Below, in pieces: positions 16,928 through 26,532 of a DNA stretch of 64,000 bases (position 1 is the stretch's first letter; the number at the start of each line of letters is the position of its first letter). A program made the position numbers and the translations under genes. Source of the DNA: Ramlibacter aurantiacus (GTDB lineage: Bacteria; Pseudomonadota; Gammaproteobacteria; Burkholderiales; Burkholderiaceae_C); assembly GCF_016722895.1 (NCBI RefSeq), contig NZ_JAEQNA010000005.1:124001-188000 (forward strand), read 5' to 3'. Under the pieces are notes generated by a model. It ran no database searches and was not told where the DNA came from. It saw only the letters and a list, made by a program, of their open reading frames with translations.

Positions 16928-17797
16928 TCAGAAACGCCAATCGCCGCTGACCGCCTGGCCCACGCGCAGCAGCTCGCCGTCGCCCTCGCGCACGATGGCA
17001 TTCATCCCGAAGGAAATGGCGCCGTCCAGGCGTCGGTCGGCGCGGTAGGCCTGCAGGGCATCGGCCACGGCCGTGCCCGTCTCCCCCGTGGCGGGGTCCA
17101 CATCGGGGATGGAGCAGCGCGGGCAGGGCTTGACCAGTTGCAGCTCCACGGCTTCGTCGGCCTGTACCCGCAGCCGGTCGAGCCGGTCTTCGTCGTGCGC
17201 CTCCAGGCCCGACAGCACGAGGTTGGGCCGGAAACGCTCGATGCCGACCGGGCCGTGGCCGCCGGCCACGAGCCGGCGGTTCAGCTCGTCGAGCGACGCC
17301 TGGCCCAGCACCAGCAGGGGAAAGCCGTCGCCGAAGGTGTTGGGCGCCTCCACCCCGCCGGTCCACTGCAGGCTGGACAGGCGGCGGTGCTCGGGGTCGA
17401 AGCGCACCAGCCGCAGGCGTTGGCCCAGGAAGTCGCTGAACCATTGCGCGGCGATCGGCCCCATGTCGTAGGCCGGCAAGTCGTCGTCCCACAGCCGCAC
17501 CCGCACCGGCTCTTCGGCCGCATCCACGCGCAGGTGCAAGGGCAGCATGCCGGGGGCACGCAGGATCACCTCGCTGTGCTTGAGGCGCGTCTGGATCAGC
17601 GCCATGCGCGGCAGCTCGCGCTGCGACACGAACTCACCCTGCTCGCCCACCACCATCCAGGTGCGGTCGAGGTCGAGCCCGGCGTCCGTGAGCAGGGCCT
17701 GCGGCAACTCGATGCCCGCGCAGGACTTGACCGGATAGATGAACAGGCGGGCGATGCGCGCGCTGGCCACGGGGGCATGGGGCGGGGTGATGCTCAT
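16928..17797 (-). CDS. MOSC domain protein, YcbX-like
   Basis: A 289-residue protein with the N-terminal MOSC beta-barrel (ARLFIYPVKSCAGIELPQ...LDLDRTWMVV, residues about 12-50) and the C-terminal MOSC domain. The conserved cysteine sits in LVKPCPRCSIPDVDP; in this family it is the likely molybdenum/sulfur-binding residue. Homologues (YcbX, mARC) reduce N-hydroxylated compounds with molybdenum cofactor. No ferredoxin domain is fused here, so an external electron donor is needed. Confidence 0.9.
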   Translation of the reverse strand: MSITPPHAPVASARIARLFIYPVKSCAGIELPQALLTDAGLDLDRTWMVVGEQGEFVSQRELPRMALIQTRLKHSEVILRAPGMLPLHLRVDAAEEPVRVRLWDDDLPAYDMGPIAAQWFSDFLGQRLRLVRFDPEHRRLSSLQWTGGVEAPNTFGDGFPLLVLGQASLDELNRRLVAGGHGPVGIERFRPNLVLSGLEAHDEDRLDRLRVQADEAVELQLVKPCPRCSIPDVDPATGETGTAVADALQAYRADRRLDGAISFGMNAIVREGDGELLRVGQAVSGDWRF

Positions 17798-17846
17798 GGG
17801 TGGGACTCCAGGGCCGCGATTGTGCCCCGCCTCCTACAATGCGCCG

Positions 17847-18962
17847 ATGGCTGCGCCTCTCGATGTCTGTATCCGCGGCGACGGCGTGGTCGGCCGCACG
17901 CTCGCCCTGCTGCTGGCCCGCGACCGCCTCCGGGTGGGCCTGGTCCAGGGGCCCGAAGCGGTGGCCGGCGCCGACGCCGGCGCCCCCGAAGTACGCGCCT
18001 ATGCGCTCAACGCCGCTTCGCGCGAGCTGCTCACTCTCCTGCGAGCCTGGCCCGACGAAGCCCATGCCACCCCGGTGCTGCGCATGGACGTGCATGGCGA
18101 CGAAGGCGGTCTGGTGCAGTTCCGCGCCGAGCAGCAAGGCGCCGAGGCACTGGCCTGGATCACCGAAGCCGGCGGGCTGCTCGAGCGCCTGGGCGAGGCG
18201 CTGCGCTTCCAGCCCTTCGTCGAACTGCTGCACGAGCCGCGCGCCGCCAGCCTCACCGCCGTGTGCGAAGGCCGCGCCAGCATCACCCGCGCCGAGTTCG
18301 GCGTCGACTACGAGGTCACCTGGTACGCGCAGCACGCCATCGCGGCGCGGGTGCGCACCGAGCAATCGCACGGCCAGGTGGCGCGCCAGTGGTTCATGGA
18401 CGGCGACATCCTGGCGCTGTTGCCGCTGGGCGGGCCGCAGGGCCACTCGGCCGCGCTGGTGTGGTCGGTGGCGCAGGACCGCGTGGGCGAGCTGATCGAC
18501 CTGCCCGTGGTGCCGTTCGAGGACCGACTGACCGAGGCCAGCCACGGCTGCCTGGGACGGCTGAGCCTGGAGAGCGAGCGGGTGCGCTGGCCACTGCAGC
18601 TGGCGCGCGCTTCGCGCTGGTGCGGGCCGGGCTGGGTGCTGGCGGGCGACGCGGCGCACACCGTCCACCCCCTGGCCGGGCAAGGCCTGAACCTGGGCCT
18701 GGCCGATGCGCGCGAACTGGCCCGCGTGCTGCACGAACGCGAGTACTGGCGACCCCTGGGTGACGAGAAACTGCTGCGCCGCTACGAACGCGCGCGCAAG
18801 TCGCAGGTGGCCGCCATGCAATGGGCCACCGACGGACTGCAACAACTTTTCGCGCAGGACTCGCGCGCCTTCAGCTGGGCGCGCAACTGGGGCATGCGCG
18901 GCTTCGACATGAGCGGCCCGCTCAAGGGCTGGGTCGCGCGGCAGGCAGCCGGGCGGCTCTAG
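17847..18962 (+). CDS. UbiH/UbiF-type FAD-dependent hydroxylase
   Basis: A 371-residue flavin monooxygenase of the UbiH/VisC family, which hydroxylates the ubiquinone ring. The N-terminal dinucleotide motif is DVCIRGDGVVGRTLALLLAR, and the second FAD motif near the C-terminus is AGDAAHTVHPLAGQGLNLGL, a family hallmark. Which ring position it acts on cannot be decided from sequence. The ATG at 17847 is chosen over an upstream one at 17739 because the latter would run into the divergent MOSC start. An ACAAT element just before it may be the -10. Confidence 0.88.
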   Translation: MAAPLDVCIRGDGVVGRTLALLLARDRLRVGLVQGPEAVAGADAGAPEVRAYALNAASRELLTLLRAWPDEAHATPVLRMDVHGDEGGLVQFRAEQQGAEALAWITEAGGLLERLGEALRFQPFVELLHEPRAASLTAVCEGRASITRAEFGVDYEVTWYAQHAIAARVRTEQSHGQVARQWFMDGDILALLPLGGPQGHSAALVWSVAQDRVGELIDLPVVPFEDRLTEASHGCLGRLSLESERVRWPLQLARASRWCGPGWVLAGDAAHTVHPLAGQGLNLGLADARELARVLHEREYWRPLGDEKLLRRYERARKSQVAAMQWATDGLQQLFAQDSRAFSWARNWGMRGFDMSGPLKGWVARQAAGRL

Positions 18963-18996
18963 GCAGCCGCTTTTCACCGATTTCAACGACACACAC

Positions 18997-19719
18997 ATGA
19001 ACCACATCCAACGCGTGCTCGGCGCTGCCTTGCTGGCCGCCGGCCTGTGCGGCGCGGCGCTGGCGCAGTCGCCCGAGGCCACCATCCGCAAGAACCTGAT
19101 CGAACGCGTGCCGCAGATCGGCAAGATCGACGAAGTCAGCAAGACCGCCATGCCGGGCCTGTGGGAGGTGCGCATGGGCAGCGACATCCTCTACACCGAT
19201 GCCAATGGCAACTTCCTGATCCAGGGCGCACTGATCGACACCCGCGAGCGGCGCAACCTGACCGAGGAGCGCATGGAGAAGCTGCTGGCGATCGACTTCG
19301 ACAGCCTGCCGGTGAAGGACGCCTTCACCATCGTGCGCGGCAACGGCAAGCGCAAGATGGCGGTGTTCCAGGATCCGAACTGCGGCTATTGCAAGCGCTT
19401 CGAGCGCGACCTGCAGAAGGTCGACAACGTCACCATCCACATGTTCCTGTACCCGATCCTGGGGCCGGACAGCACCGACAAGTCGCGCAACATCTGGTGC
19501 GCCAAGGACAAGGGCAAGACCTGGACCGACTGGATGGTGCGCGACCAGGTGCCCACGCAGGCCAGCTGCGACACCGCCGCCCTGGCCCGCAACGTGGAGT
19601 TCGGCCGCAAGCACAAGATCAGCGGCACCCCCACCGTGATCTTCGGCGACGGCACCCGCGTGCCCGGAGCCATCGCCGCCGCGCAGGTCGAGAAGCACCT
19701 GGCGGGCAACAGCCGGTGA
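18997..19719 (+). CDS. dsbC: Thiol:disulfide interchange protein DsbC
   Basis: A 240-residue periplasmic disulfide isomerase. A cleavable signal peptide ends at ALAQ (residue about 24). An N-terminal dimerisation region comes next, then the thioredoxin fold with active site CGYC in VFQDPNCGYCKRFERDL and the cis-proline loop KISGTPTVIF. Two more cysteines (IWCAKD, ASCDT) are placed as in DsbC. It corrects wrong disulfides in exported proteins. Downstream, the M61 peptidase gene overlaps it by four bases (GTGA). Confidence 0.95.
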   Translation: MNHIQRVLGAALLAAGLCGAALAQSPEATIRKNLIERVPQIGKIDEVSKTAMPGLWEVRMGSDILYTDANGNFLIQGALIDTRERRNLTEERMEKLLAIDFDSLPVKDAFTIVRGNGKRKMAVFQDPNCGYCKRFERDLQKVDNVTIHMFLYPILGPDSTDKSRNIWCAKDKGKTWTDWMVRDQVPTQASCDTAALARNVEFGRKHKISGTPTVIFGDGTRVPGAIAAAQVEKHLAGNSR

Positions 19720-21467
19720 CGGCGGGGCGCAGCGCCGCCATCTCGTACCGGGTCGAGGCGGCGGACCTGCATGCCCACCTGTGGCGCGTCACGCTGGTCA
19801 TCGACCAGCCGTCCGCGCCGCAGCGGCTGTCACTGCCGGCATGGATCCCCGGCAGCTACCTGGTGCGCGAGTTCAGCAAGCACCTGCAACGCCTGGCCGC
19901 CCGCCAGGATGGCCGGCCGGTGCCGCTGCACCAGCAGGACAAGGCCAGCTGGACCGCCGAGTGCATGGCCAGCAGTCCGCTCACGCTCACCTATGAGGTT
20001 TATGCCTTCGACAACTCGGTGCGCACGGCCTGGCTGGACGCGCACCGGGGCTTCTTCAACGGCACCAGCCTGTGCCTGCGGGTGCATGGCCAGGAGTCGC
20101 ACCCGCACCTGATCGAGCTGGTGCCGCCGCTGCCCCACTGGGAAGCGGCCACCGGGCTGTCTGCGCACAAGCCGCTCAAGCGGGGCTTCGGCACCTACTA
20201 CGCCGCCAATTACGACGAGCTGGTGGACTGCCCGGTGGAGATGGGCACCTTCTGGAGTGCCGAGTTCAAGGCCGGCGGCATCCCGCACCGCTTCGTGGTC
20301 GCCGGGGCCACCGAGTCCTTCGACGGCGAGCGCCTGGTTGCCGACACCCAGAAGATCTGCGAGACCGAGATCCGCTTCTGGCACGACCGCAAGAAGGCGC
20401 CCTACGGCAGCTACCTGTTCATGCTCAACGTGGTCGATGACAACTACGGCGGCCTGGAGCACCGCAACTCCACCGCCCTCATCGCGTCGCGCCGCGACCT
20501 GCCGCGCCTGGGCGAGCCGCGGGCGTCGGAGGGCTATACGACGCTGCTGGGCCTGATCAGCCACGAGTATTTCCACACCTGGAACGTGAAGTACCTGCGG
20601 CCGGCGGAGTTCGCCCGCTACGACTACGCCGGCGAAAACTACACCCAGCTGCTGTGGTTCTTCGAGGGCTTCACCAGCTATTACGACGACCTGCTGCTGC
20701 GCCGCGCGGGCCTGATCGACGACACCACCTACCTGCGCCTGCTGACCAAGACCGCCAACCAGGTGCTGCAGGCGCCGGGGCGCGAGCTGCAGTCCGTGGC
20801 GCAGGCCAGCTTCGATGCCTGGGTGAAGTACTACCGGCAGGACGAGAACACGCCCAACGCCACCATCAGCTACTACACCAAGGGGGCGCTGGTCGCCCTG
20901 TGCTTCGACCTCACGCTGCGCGCCGAGGGCCGCACCACGCTGGACGACGTGATGCGCGGGCTGTGGGCGCGCTGCAAGGGCGGCCCCATGACCGAGGCCG
21001 ACTTCGCCGCCGTGCTGCGCGAGCTGTCCGGGCGCAGCTTCACCCGCGAGATCGCGGCCTGGGTGCACGGCACGCGCGAGCTGCCGCTGGAGGAATTGCT
21101 GGCCACGCGTGGCGTGAGCGTGCTGCACGAGCCCGCGCAACTGCAGCAACGCCTGGGGCTGCGCAGCACCGAGGCCGGCGGCACCGTGCAGGTCAAGACC
21201 GTCCTGCGTGGCGGCGCCGCCGAGCAGGCGGGCCTGGCCGCCGGCGACGAATGGCTGGGCGTCGAGGTGGGCGGACAGGGCTGGCGCATGGCCAAGCTGG
21301 ACGACCTGCTGCTGTATGCCGGCAACCACCGCCGGGTGATCGCGCTGGTCTCGCGGGACCGGCGCTTGCTGCGGCTCGAGCTGAACCTGCCGCCCGGTGT
21401 GCAGACCTGGCGGCTGGTGCTGCGCGACGCCGCATTGGCGCAGCCATGGCTGGCAGGACCGGCCTGA
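19716..21467 (+). CDS. M61 family metallopeptidase with C-terminal PDZ domain
   Basis: A 583-residue glycyl aminopeptidase-type protein. An N-terminal beta domain is followed by YGGLEHRNS and the zinc site HEYFHTWN (His283, Glu284, His287), with the third ligand in LLWFFEGFTSYYDD (Glu317). Residues about 470-560 form a PDZ domain (VKTVLRGGAAEQAGLAAGDE). No signal peptide is obvious, so it is probably cytosolic. The start is GTG at 19716, overlapping the dsbC stop. A longer reading upstream would run through dsbC in another frame and is rejected. Confidence 0.9.
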   Translation: MTAGRSAAISYRVEAADLHAHLWRVTLVIDQPSAPQRLSLPAWIPGSYLVREFSKHLQRLAARQDGRPVPLHQQDKASWTAECMASSPLTLTYEVYAFDNSVRTAWLDAHRGFFNGTSLCLRVHGQESHPHLIELVPPLPHWEAATGLSAHKPLKRGFGTYYAANYDELVDCPVEMGTFWSAEFKAGGIPHRFVVAGATESFDGERLVADTQKICETEIRFWHDRKKAPYGSYLFMLNVVDDNYGGLEHRNSTALIASRRDLPRLGEPRASEGYTTLLGLISHEYFHTWNVKYLRPAEFARYDYAGENYTQLLWFFEGFTSYYDDLLLRRAGLIDDTTYLRLLTKTANQVLQAPGRELQSVAQASFDAWVKYYRQDENTPNATISYYTKGALVALCFDLTLRAEGRTTLDDVMRGLWARCKGGPMTEADFAAVLRELSGRSFTREIAAWVHGTRELPLEELLATRGVSVLHEPAQLQQRLGLRSTEAGGTVQVKTVLRGGAAEQAGLAAGDEWLGVEVGGQGWRMAKLDDLLLYAGNHRRVIALVSRDRRLLRLELNLPPGVQTWRLVLRDAALAQPWLAGPA

Positions 21468-22648
21468 AGGGAACACGCTCCCGGCCCGCCCGGCTGCCCG
21501 TGGTGGTGCTCGCCGTGCTGCTGCTGCACGTGGCGGGCCTGGAATGGCTGGCACGACACCGGCCGCAGGCCAGCGCGCTGAAGACGCTGGACGAGCCGCT
21601 GTTCACGCGTGTCCTGGTGCCCGAAGCGCCACCGCCGCCGGGGCCTTCCGCGTCGATGGTGGCGACCGCGCCGGCCGCGCCCGAACGTCCGGTGCTGCGA
21701 TCGATCGAGCCCCAGGTGGCGCAAGTCGAGCCGAAGCCGGACCCCCGGCCCGAGCCCGAGCCCAAGCCCGAGCCGCCACCAGCGCCAGGACCCGAGCCCG
21801 AGCCCGAGGCCACGCCCCCGGCGCCCGAGCCGCAGGCACCCGCGAGTGCCGACGAACCCGTGGCACAGGCGCCTGAACCGGTGGCGGATGCGACCCCTGC
21901 GACGCAGCCCGCCGTCGATCCCACCGCGGAGCCCGCGCCGCCCTCCGAGCCCGCGCCAGCGGCCAGCGCCGAACCTGCGAACGCCGGCTCCGACCCGGCG
22001 GCGCTCGACCGCTGGCCACGCGACTCGCGCCTGAGCTATGCACTGACCGGCCAGTACCGCGGCGGCCCTCTCTACGGCAGCGCCCAGGTGCAATGGCAGC
22101 GGGAGGGATCGACCTACCAGGCGCGGGTCACGCTGGACATCAGCCTGGCCGGGACGCGCGTGATGACCAGCCAGGGCGAGGTACGGCCCGACGGCCTCGT
22201 GCCCGAGGTGTACGAAGAGACGCGTCGCGGCAACCGCCGTGCCGTGCAGATGGAACGGGAGCGGCTGGTGTTCGACAACGGCAGCACCGCACCGCGCCCG
22301 CCGAGCGTGCAGGACACCGCCAGCCAGTTCGTCGAACTGGGCCACCGCTTCGCGAGCGGGCGCGAACGGCTCGAACTGGGCGGCTCGGTTCAAATCTGGC
22401 TGGCACGCCCCAACGCGGCCGACCTCTGGACCTACGACATCGTCGAAAGCACCCTGCTGCAGACGCCGCGCCACGGCGAGGTGGAGGCGTTCCGCCTGGT
22501 CCCGCGCGCCCTGCCCAAGCCGCGCGGCAACATCACGGCCGAAATCTGGATCGCCCCCGCGCTGCAGTACCTGCCGGTGCGCATCCGCGTGAGCATGGGT
22601 GACGAAGCCTTCGTCGACCTGATGGTGGACACCATCGAACAGCGTTAG
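21446..22648 (+). CDS. DUF3108 protein with a long Pro/Glu-rich linker
   Basis: A 400-residue protein: one N-terminal membrane segment (PVVVLAVLLLHVAGLEWLA), a linker of roughly 140 residues dominated by P-E-P-K/P-E-P-E dipeptides, then a DUF3108 beta domain (YALTGQYRGGPLYGSAQVQW through FVDLMVDTIEQR). The layout resembles TonB, whose Pro-rich stretch spans the periplasm, so the DUF3108 domain probably sits in the periplasm or near the outer membrane; this is inference. The ATG at 21446 overlaps the M61 gene by 22 bp. The molecular function of DUF3108 is not known. Confidence 0.85.
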   Translation: MAGRTGLKGTRSRPARLPVVVLAVLLLHVAGLEWLARHRPQASALKTLDEPLFTRVLVPEAPPPPGPSASMVATAPAAPERPVLRSIEPQVAQVEPKPDPRPEPEPKPEPPPAPGPEPEPEATPPAPEPQAPASADEPVAQAPEPVADATPATQPAVDPTAEPAPPSEPAPAASAEPANAGSDPAALDRWPRDSRLSYALTGQYRGGPLYGSAQVQWQREGSTYQARVTLDISLAGTRVMTSQGEVRPDGLVPEVYEETRRGNRRAVQMERERLVFDNGSTAPRPPSVQDTASQFVELGHRFASGRERLELGGSVQIWLARPNAADLWTYDIVESTLLQTPRHGEVEAFRLVPRALPKPRGNITAEIWIAPALQYLPVRIRVSMGDEAFVDLMVDTIEQR

Positions 22649-22680
22649 TCGATCCCGGGCGAGAGAGACTGGATGTTCCC

Positions 22681-22789
22681 GCGCCACCGCGCAGCGGCAG
22701 GCCCTTCCAGTGCCACCGCGGAACCGGCTCGGCCGGGCCGCTGATGGCGCCCCCCAGGGGTGAGGCGCCGAAGCCGCTTCGGCGGGGCC
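22681..22789. repeat. About 110-bp dispersed intergenic repeat, copy A
   Basis: Contains ACCGCGCAGCGGCAGGCCCT, CCGCGGAACCGGCTCGGCCG and AGCCGCTTCGGCGGGG. It aligns over its whole length with copy B at 41607-41716, same orientation, with differences mainly in the spacer parts. It carries several short palindromes (CGGAACCG, AAGCCGCTT-like) and lies between the DUF3108 stop and the DUF2721 start. Confidence 0.8.
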
Positions 22790-22800
22790 TATCATCCTTC

Positions 22801-23274
22801 ATGGCTTTTCTTCTGGACAACGCGTCCATCACCCACGGCATCCAGCTTGCCGTCGCACCCGTGTTCCTGCTCACCGCCGTCGCTGGGATGATCGGCGCCG
22901 TCGCCGGTCGGCTCGGCCGCATCATCGACCGCGGCCGCAAGCTTGAAGAAGACGCCGAGCACCTGTCGGACCCGGCTCACCTGGAGCGCGTGGCGCAGGA
23001 GCTGCGCTCGCTGCGGGTGCGGGGCCGCTTGTCCAACGGCTGCATCGGGCTGCTGACCACCTGCGCCTTCCTGATCGGCGTGACCATCATCCTGCTGTTC
23101 CTGGGCGAGGCCGCCTCGCTGCGCACCAGCCAGTACGCCATCGCGGGCTTCCTGCTCGGCGTGGTGTCCTTCCTGCTCGCGCTGCTGTGCTTCCTGGCCG
23201 AGACGCTGATCGCGACCCGGGTGCTCAACTTCCGCATCGCCGCGAAGGCTCCTCTTCAGGGAGCCTCGACATGA
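22801..23274 (+). CDS. DUF2721 family membrane protein
   Basis: A 157-residue inner-membrane protein with three hydrophobic segments (about residues 12-38, 80-103 and 112-140). It has the family signature VAPVFLLTAVAGMIG...RLGRIIDRGRKLE and a cytosolic charged helix between the first two segments. Function unknown. The ATG at 22801 is used instead of one 19 codons upstream, which lies in the dispersed repeat. Its stop overlaps the dioxygenase start (ATGA). Confidence 0.85.
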   Translation: MAFLLDNASITHGIQLAVAPVFLLTAVAGMIGAVAGRLGRIIDRGRKLEEDAEHLSDPAHLERVAQELRSLRVRGRLSNGCIGLLTTCAFLIGVTIILLFLGEAASLRTSQYAIAGFLLGVVSFLLALLCFLAETLIATRVLNFRIAAKAPLQGAST

Positions 23275-24065
23275 CCATCCCGCGCCTGCCCGCGCTCTTC
23301 GTTCCGCACGGCGGCGGCCCCTCGTTCTTCATGACCGGCGAACGCAAGCGCCTGTACCAGCCCACCGAGGACTTCCTGCGCGGGGTCCACACCCTGCTGC
23401 CGGCGCGGCCCCGCGCCATCCTGCTGGCGACCGCGCACTGGGAGACGGAGATCCCGAGCTTCACCGGTGGCGAGCGACCCGGGCTGATCTACGACTACTA
23501 CAACTTCCCGCCCGAGACCTACGAGCTGACCTACCCGGCGCCGGGGGATCCCGCGCTGGCGCAGCGTGCCGCGTCGCTGCTGCAGGCGGCCGGCGTCGAG
23601 TCCGCGGTCGACCCCGCCTACGGCTGGGACCATGGCGTCTTCATCCCGTTGAAGGTGATGTTCCCGGCTGCCGACATTCCGGTCGTGGCGATGTCGCTGC
23701 AGCACCGGCTCGACCCCGCCTTTCACTGCCGGCTGGGCGCAGCGCTGCGGCCGCTGCGAGACGAGGGCGTGCTGATCGTGGGATCGGGCATGAGCTACCA
23801 CAACCAGCGCCACTACCCCGAAGCCGCCCCGGCCTCGCAGGCCTTCCACGACTGGCTGGACCAGGCGCTCGCGGGCGGCTGGTCCGCGCGCACCGACCGA
23901 CTCGCGCAGTGGAGCGAGGCCCCGGGCGGCCGCGCCTGCCACCCGCGCGAGGAACACCTGCTGCCCTTGATGATCGCCTGCGGCGCGGGGTCTGACCTGC
24001 CCGCGCGCCGCCTGTGGCGTGGCGCGGCGGGAACCGGCACGCTCGCCGCCTGGGCGTTCGACTGA
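23271..24065 (+). CDS. LigB/DODA-type extradiol dioxygenase
   Basis: A 264-residue class III extradiol ring-cleavage enzyme of the YgiD/4,5-DOPA dioxygenase group. The metal ligands are His13 (FVPHGGGP) and His56 (ATAHWE); His121 (GWDHGVF) and His229 (EEHLLPLM) are the other conserved histidines. Some bacterial relatives open catechols, others are used with unknown substrates. It is co-translated with the DUF2721 gene and converges on the MFS exporter with 3 bp between stops. Confidence 0.9.
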   Translation: MTIPRLPALFVPHGGGPSFFMTGERKRLYQPTEDFLRGVHTLLPARPRAILLATAHWETEIPSFTGGERPGLIYDYYNFPPETYELTYPAPGDPALAQRAASLLQAAGVESAVDPAYGWDHGVFIPLKVMFPAADIPVVAMSLQHRLDPAFHCRLGAALRPLRDEGVLIVGSGMSYHNQRHYPEAAPASQAFHDWLDQALAGGWSARTDRLAQWSEAPGGRACHPREEHLLPLMIACGAGSDLPARRLWRGAAGTGTLAAWAFD

Positions 24066-24068
24066 AGG

Positions 24069-25499
24069 TCAGCCGACGGGCACGTTGGTGATGTCGGCGC
24101 CCACGTCGTCCGGCAGGCGCCAGAACGACACCGTGGCCAAGGCACAGAACAGGCCCACCACGATGAACACCACCTGGAACTCGGCCATGCCGAGCCGGGT
24201 GTGCCCATACGCCAGCTGGGCGGTGGCCAGCACCATCGCCCCCACGGCCACCCCCAGCGCACTGGACACCTGGAAGGACATGCTCGAAAGCGACGATGCC
24301 GGTGCACGCTGCGGAGCTGGCACGTCGACGAACATGAGCGTGTTCAGCGTCGTCATCAGGATCGAGCGCAGGCAGCCCGCGAACAGCAGCAGCAGCACCA
24401 GCGGCGCCCAGGGCGTGCCCGGATCGATGAAGCCGAAGCCGCCGATCGCCAGCGCGCAGGCCAGCCCGGCGCCCACCAGCACGCGACGGAACCCGAAGCG
24501 CATCAGCAGGAACGTGGTGACCGGCTTGATCGCCAGGTTGCCGAAGAAGTAGGGCAGCAGCAGCAAGCCCGAATCGACCGCGCTCAGTCCCAGCACCAGC
24601 TGGAACAGCAGCGGCAGCAGGAAGGGCGTGGCCTGCAGGCACATGGTGGCGAAGGTGCCGCCGGTGAAGGTCGCCACCCGGAAGGAGCGCAGCGACAGCG
24701 GCGCCAGGCTGACCACCGGATGCGGCGTGCGCCGCAGATGGGCGACGGTGCCGCCGAGCACGAGCAGGCCCGCGGCCACGGCCGTCAGCGCCGGCAGGCG
24801 TGCCTGCAGGTTGCCGGTCGCATGGGCGCTCCATTCAAGCCCGCCCAGCAGCAGGATCAGCCCCGCGGCGGCACCGAGCGCACCGCCGATGTCCAGTGCC
24901 GGCACCAACGTGCGCTGGTCGCGCGGCACCCACCGGAGAATCAGCGCGATGGCCGCCAGGCCCAGCGGCACGTTGATGAAGAAATTCCAGCGCCACGAAA
25001 AGTAGGTCGTGATGAAACCGCCCAGCGGCGGCCCGATCACCGGCGCGAAGAGGGCCGGCCAGATCAGCACCGCCGTGATCCGGATCAGGTCTTCGCGGCG
25101 CGCGCCGCGCAGCGCCAGCGTGCGCCCCACCGGCATCATCAAGCCCCCACCGGCACCCTGGAGCGCCCGCGCCAGCACCAGCTCGGTGGCACTGTCGGCC
25201 AGGCCGCACAGCAAGGAGGCGACGGTGAACAGGCCGATGGCGAGCGCGAACACCCGGCGCAGGCCGAACCGTTCACCCAGCCAGGCCGCCAGGGGCAGCA
25301 CGGCCGCACCGGCCAGCAGGTAGATGGTGATGGCCGCGCTCAGCGTCAGCGGCGGCACGCGCAGCGCCTGCGCCATGGCCGGCAGGGAGGTGTTGAGGAT
25401 GGTGGTGTCCAGCAGCAGCATGAACAGGGCTGCCGACACGGTGAGCGTCACACGCTGCAAGAAATACTCCGGGGTGGGAAGGTGCCTTCCGAACCGCAT
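24069..25499 (-). CDS. MFS drug exporter, DHA2 (EmrB/QacA) family
   Basis: A 476-residue membrane protein with 13-14 hydrophobic segments. The first carries LLLDTTILNTSLPAMAQAL, and motif A is seen as WLGERFGLRRVFA. The antiporter motif C region is present as ALFAPVIGPPLGGFITTYFS, followed by WRWNFFINVPLG, both diagnostic for DHA2. These proteins expel hydrophobic drugs with protons. I use the ATG at 25499, giving a cytosolic N-terminus MRFGRHL, over one 22 codons upstream that overlaps the divergent psuG start region. Confidence 0.92.
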   Translation of the reverse strand: MRFGRHLPTPEYFLQRVTLTVSAALFMLLLDTTILNTSLPAMAQALRVPPLTLSAAITIYLLAGAAVLPLAAWLGERFGLRRVFALAIGLFTVASLLCGLADSATELVLARALQGAGGGLMMPVGRTLALRGARREDLIRITAVLIWPALFAPVIGPPLGGFITTYFSWRWNFFINVPLGLAAIALILRWVPRDQRTLVPALDIGGALGAAAGLILLLGGLEWSAHATGNLQARLPALTAVAAGLLVLGGTVAHLRRTPHPVVSLAPLSLRSFRVATFTGGTFATMCLQATPFLLPLLFQLVLGLSAVDSGLLLLPYFFGNLAIKPVTTFLLMRFGFRRVLVGAGLACALAIGGFGFIDPGTPWAPLVLLLLFAGCLRSILMTTLNTLMFVDVPAPQRAPASSLSSMSFQVSSALGVAVGAMVLATAQLAYGHTRLGMAEFQVVFIVVGLFCALATVSFWRLPDDVGADITNVPVG

Positions 25500-25549
25500 T
25501 CTAAGAACGCTGACTACACCGGCGCCGGGCGCTGCGTCACACTGCCGGC

Positions 25550-26500
25550 ATGAGCGCCCTGCCACCTTCTTCCCGCTGGCTGCAGCACAGTCCCGCCGTC
25601 ACCGCCGCGCTCGAGGCAGGCCGGCCGCTGGTCGCGCTGGAGTCCACCCTCATCGCCCACGGCATGCCCTACCCGCAGAACGTGCAGACGGCGCGCGAGG
25701 TCGAGGCGCTGGTCCGGGCCCGCGGCGCCGAGCCCGCCACCGTCGCGCTGATGGGCGGGCGCATCCGCATCGGCCTGTCCGATGACGAGCTCGATCTGCT
25801 GGGCCGCTCGCGCGATGCGACCAAGGTCAGCCGGCGCGACCTGCCCGGCGTGCTGAGCCGCGGCGCCGTGGGCGCGACCACCGTCGCGGCCACCATGATC
25901 TGCGCCGCCCTGGCGGGCATCGAAGTCTTCGTCACCGGCGGCATCGGCGGCGTGCACCGGGGCGCCTGCGAAACCTTCGACATCTCGGCCGACCTGCAGG
26001 AGCTGGCCCGCACCTCGGTGGCGGTGGTCTGCGCCGGGGCCAAGTCCATCCTCGACATCGGCCTCACGCTGGAGTACCTGGAGACACACGGCGTACCGGT
26101 GCTCAGCTGCGAGCAGGACGATTTCGCGGCGTTCTATACGCGCGAAAGCGGCTTCCGCGCCGACCTGCGACTGGACACGGCCGACGCACAGGCGCGCTTC
26201 ATCCGCACCAAGTGGGACCTCGGCCTGGCCGGCGGCGTGGTGCTGAGCACGCCGGTGCCGCAGGCCGCGGCGATGGAGCGGGGCGAGATCGATGGGCTGA
26301 TCGCGCAGGCCCTGGCCGGGGCCCGTGCGCAGGGCATCACCGGCAAGGCTGTCACGCCCTTCCTGCTGGACCGCCTCAGGACGCTCACCGGCGGTCGCAG
26401 CCTGGCCACCAACATCGCCCTCATCAAGCACAACGCCGAGGTCGGCGCCCGGCTGGCGGTGGCTCTCGCACGCATCGGGCCGGCCGACCTGCTGGAGTAA
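25550..26500 (+). CDS. psuG: Pseudouridine-5'-phosphate glycosidase
   Basis: A 316-residue enzyme that splits pseudouridine 5'-phosphate into uracil and ribose 5-phosphate, cytosolic. Signature segments are [39 protein letters not shown] (phosphate loop) and [13 protein letters not shown] with the catalytic lysine. The end carries [20 protein letters not shown]. No pseudouridine kinase (psuK) gene lies next to it here, unlike in enterobacteria. Confidence 0.95.
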   Translation: MSALPPSSRWLQHSPAVTAALEAGRPLVALESTLIAHGMPYPQNVQTAREVEALVRARGAEPATVALMGGRIRIGLSDDELDLLGRSRDATKVSRRDLPGVLSRGAVGATTVAATMICAALAGIEVFVTGGIGGVHRGACETFDISADLQELARTSVAVVCAGAKSILDIGLTLEYLETHGVPVLSCEQDDFAAFYTRESGFRADLRLDTADAQARFIRTKWDLGLAGGVVLSTPVPQAAAMERGEIDGLIAQALAGARAQGITGKAVTPFLLDRLRTLTGGRSLATNIALIKHNAEVGARLAVALARIGPADLLE

Positions 26501-26532
26501 AGTGCCCCGCTTTCGCAACCCGAGGAGACGCG

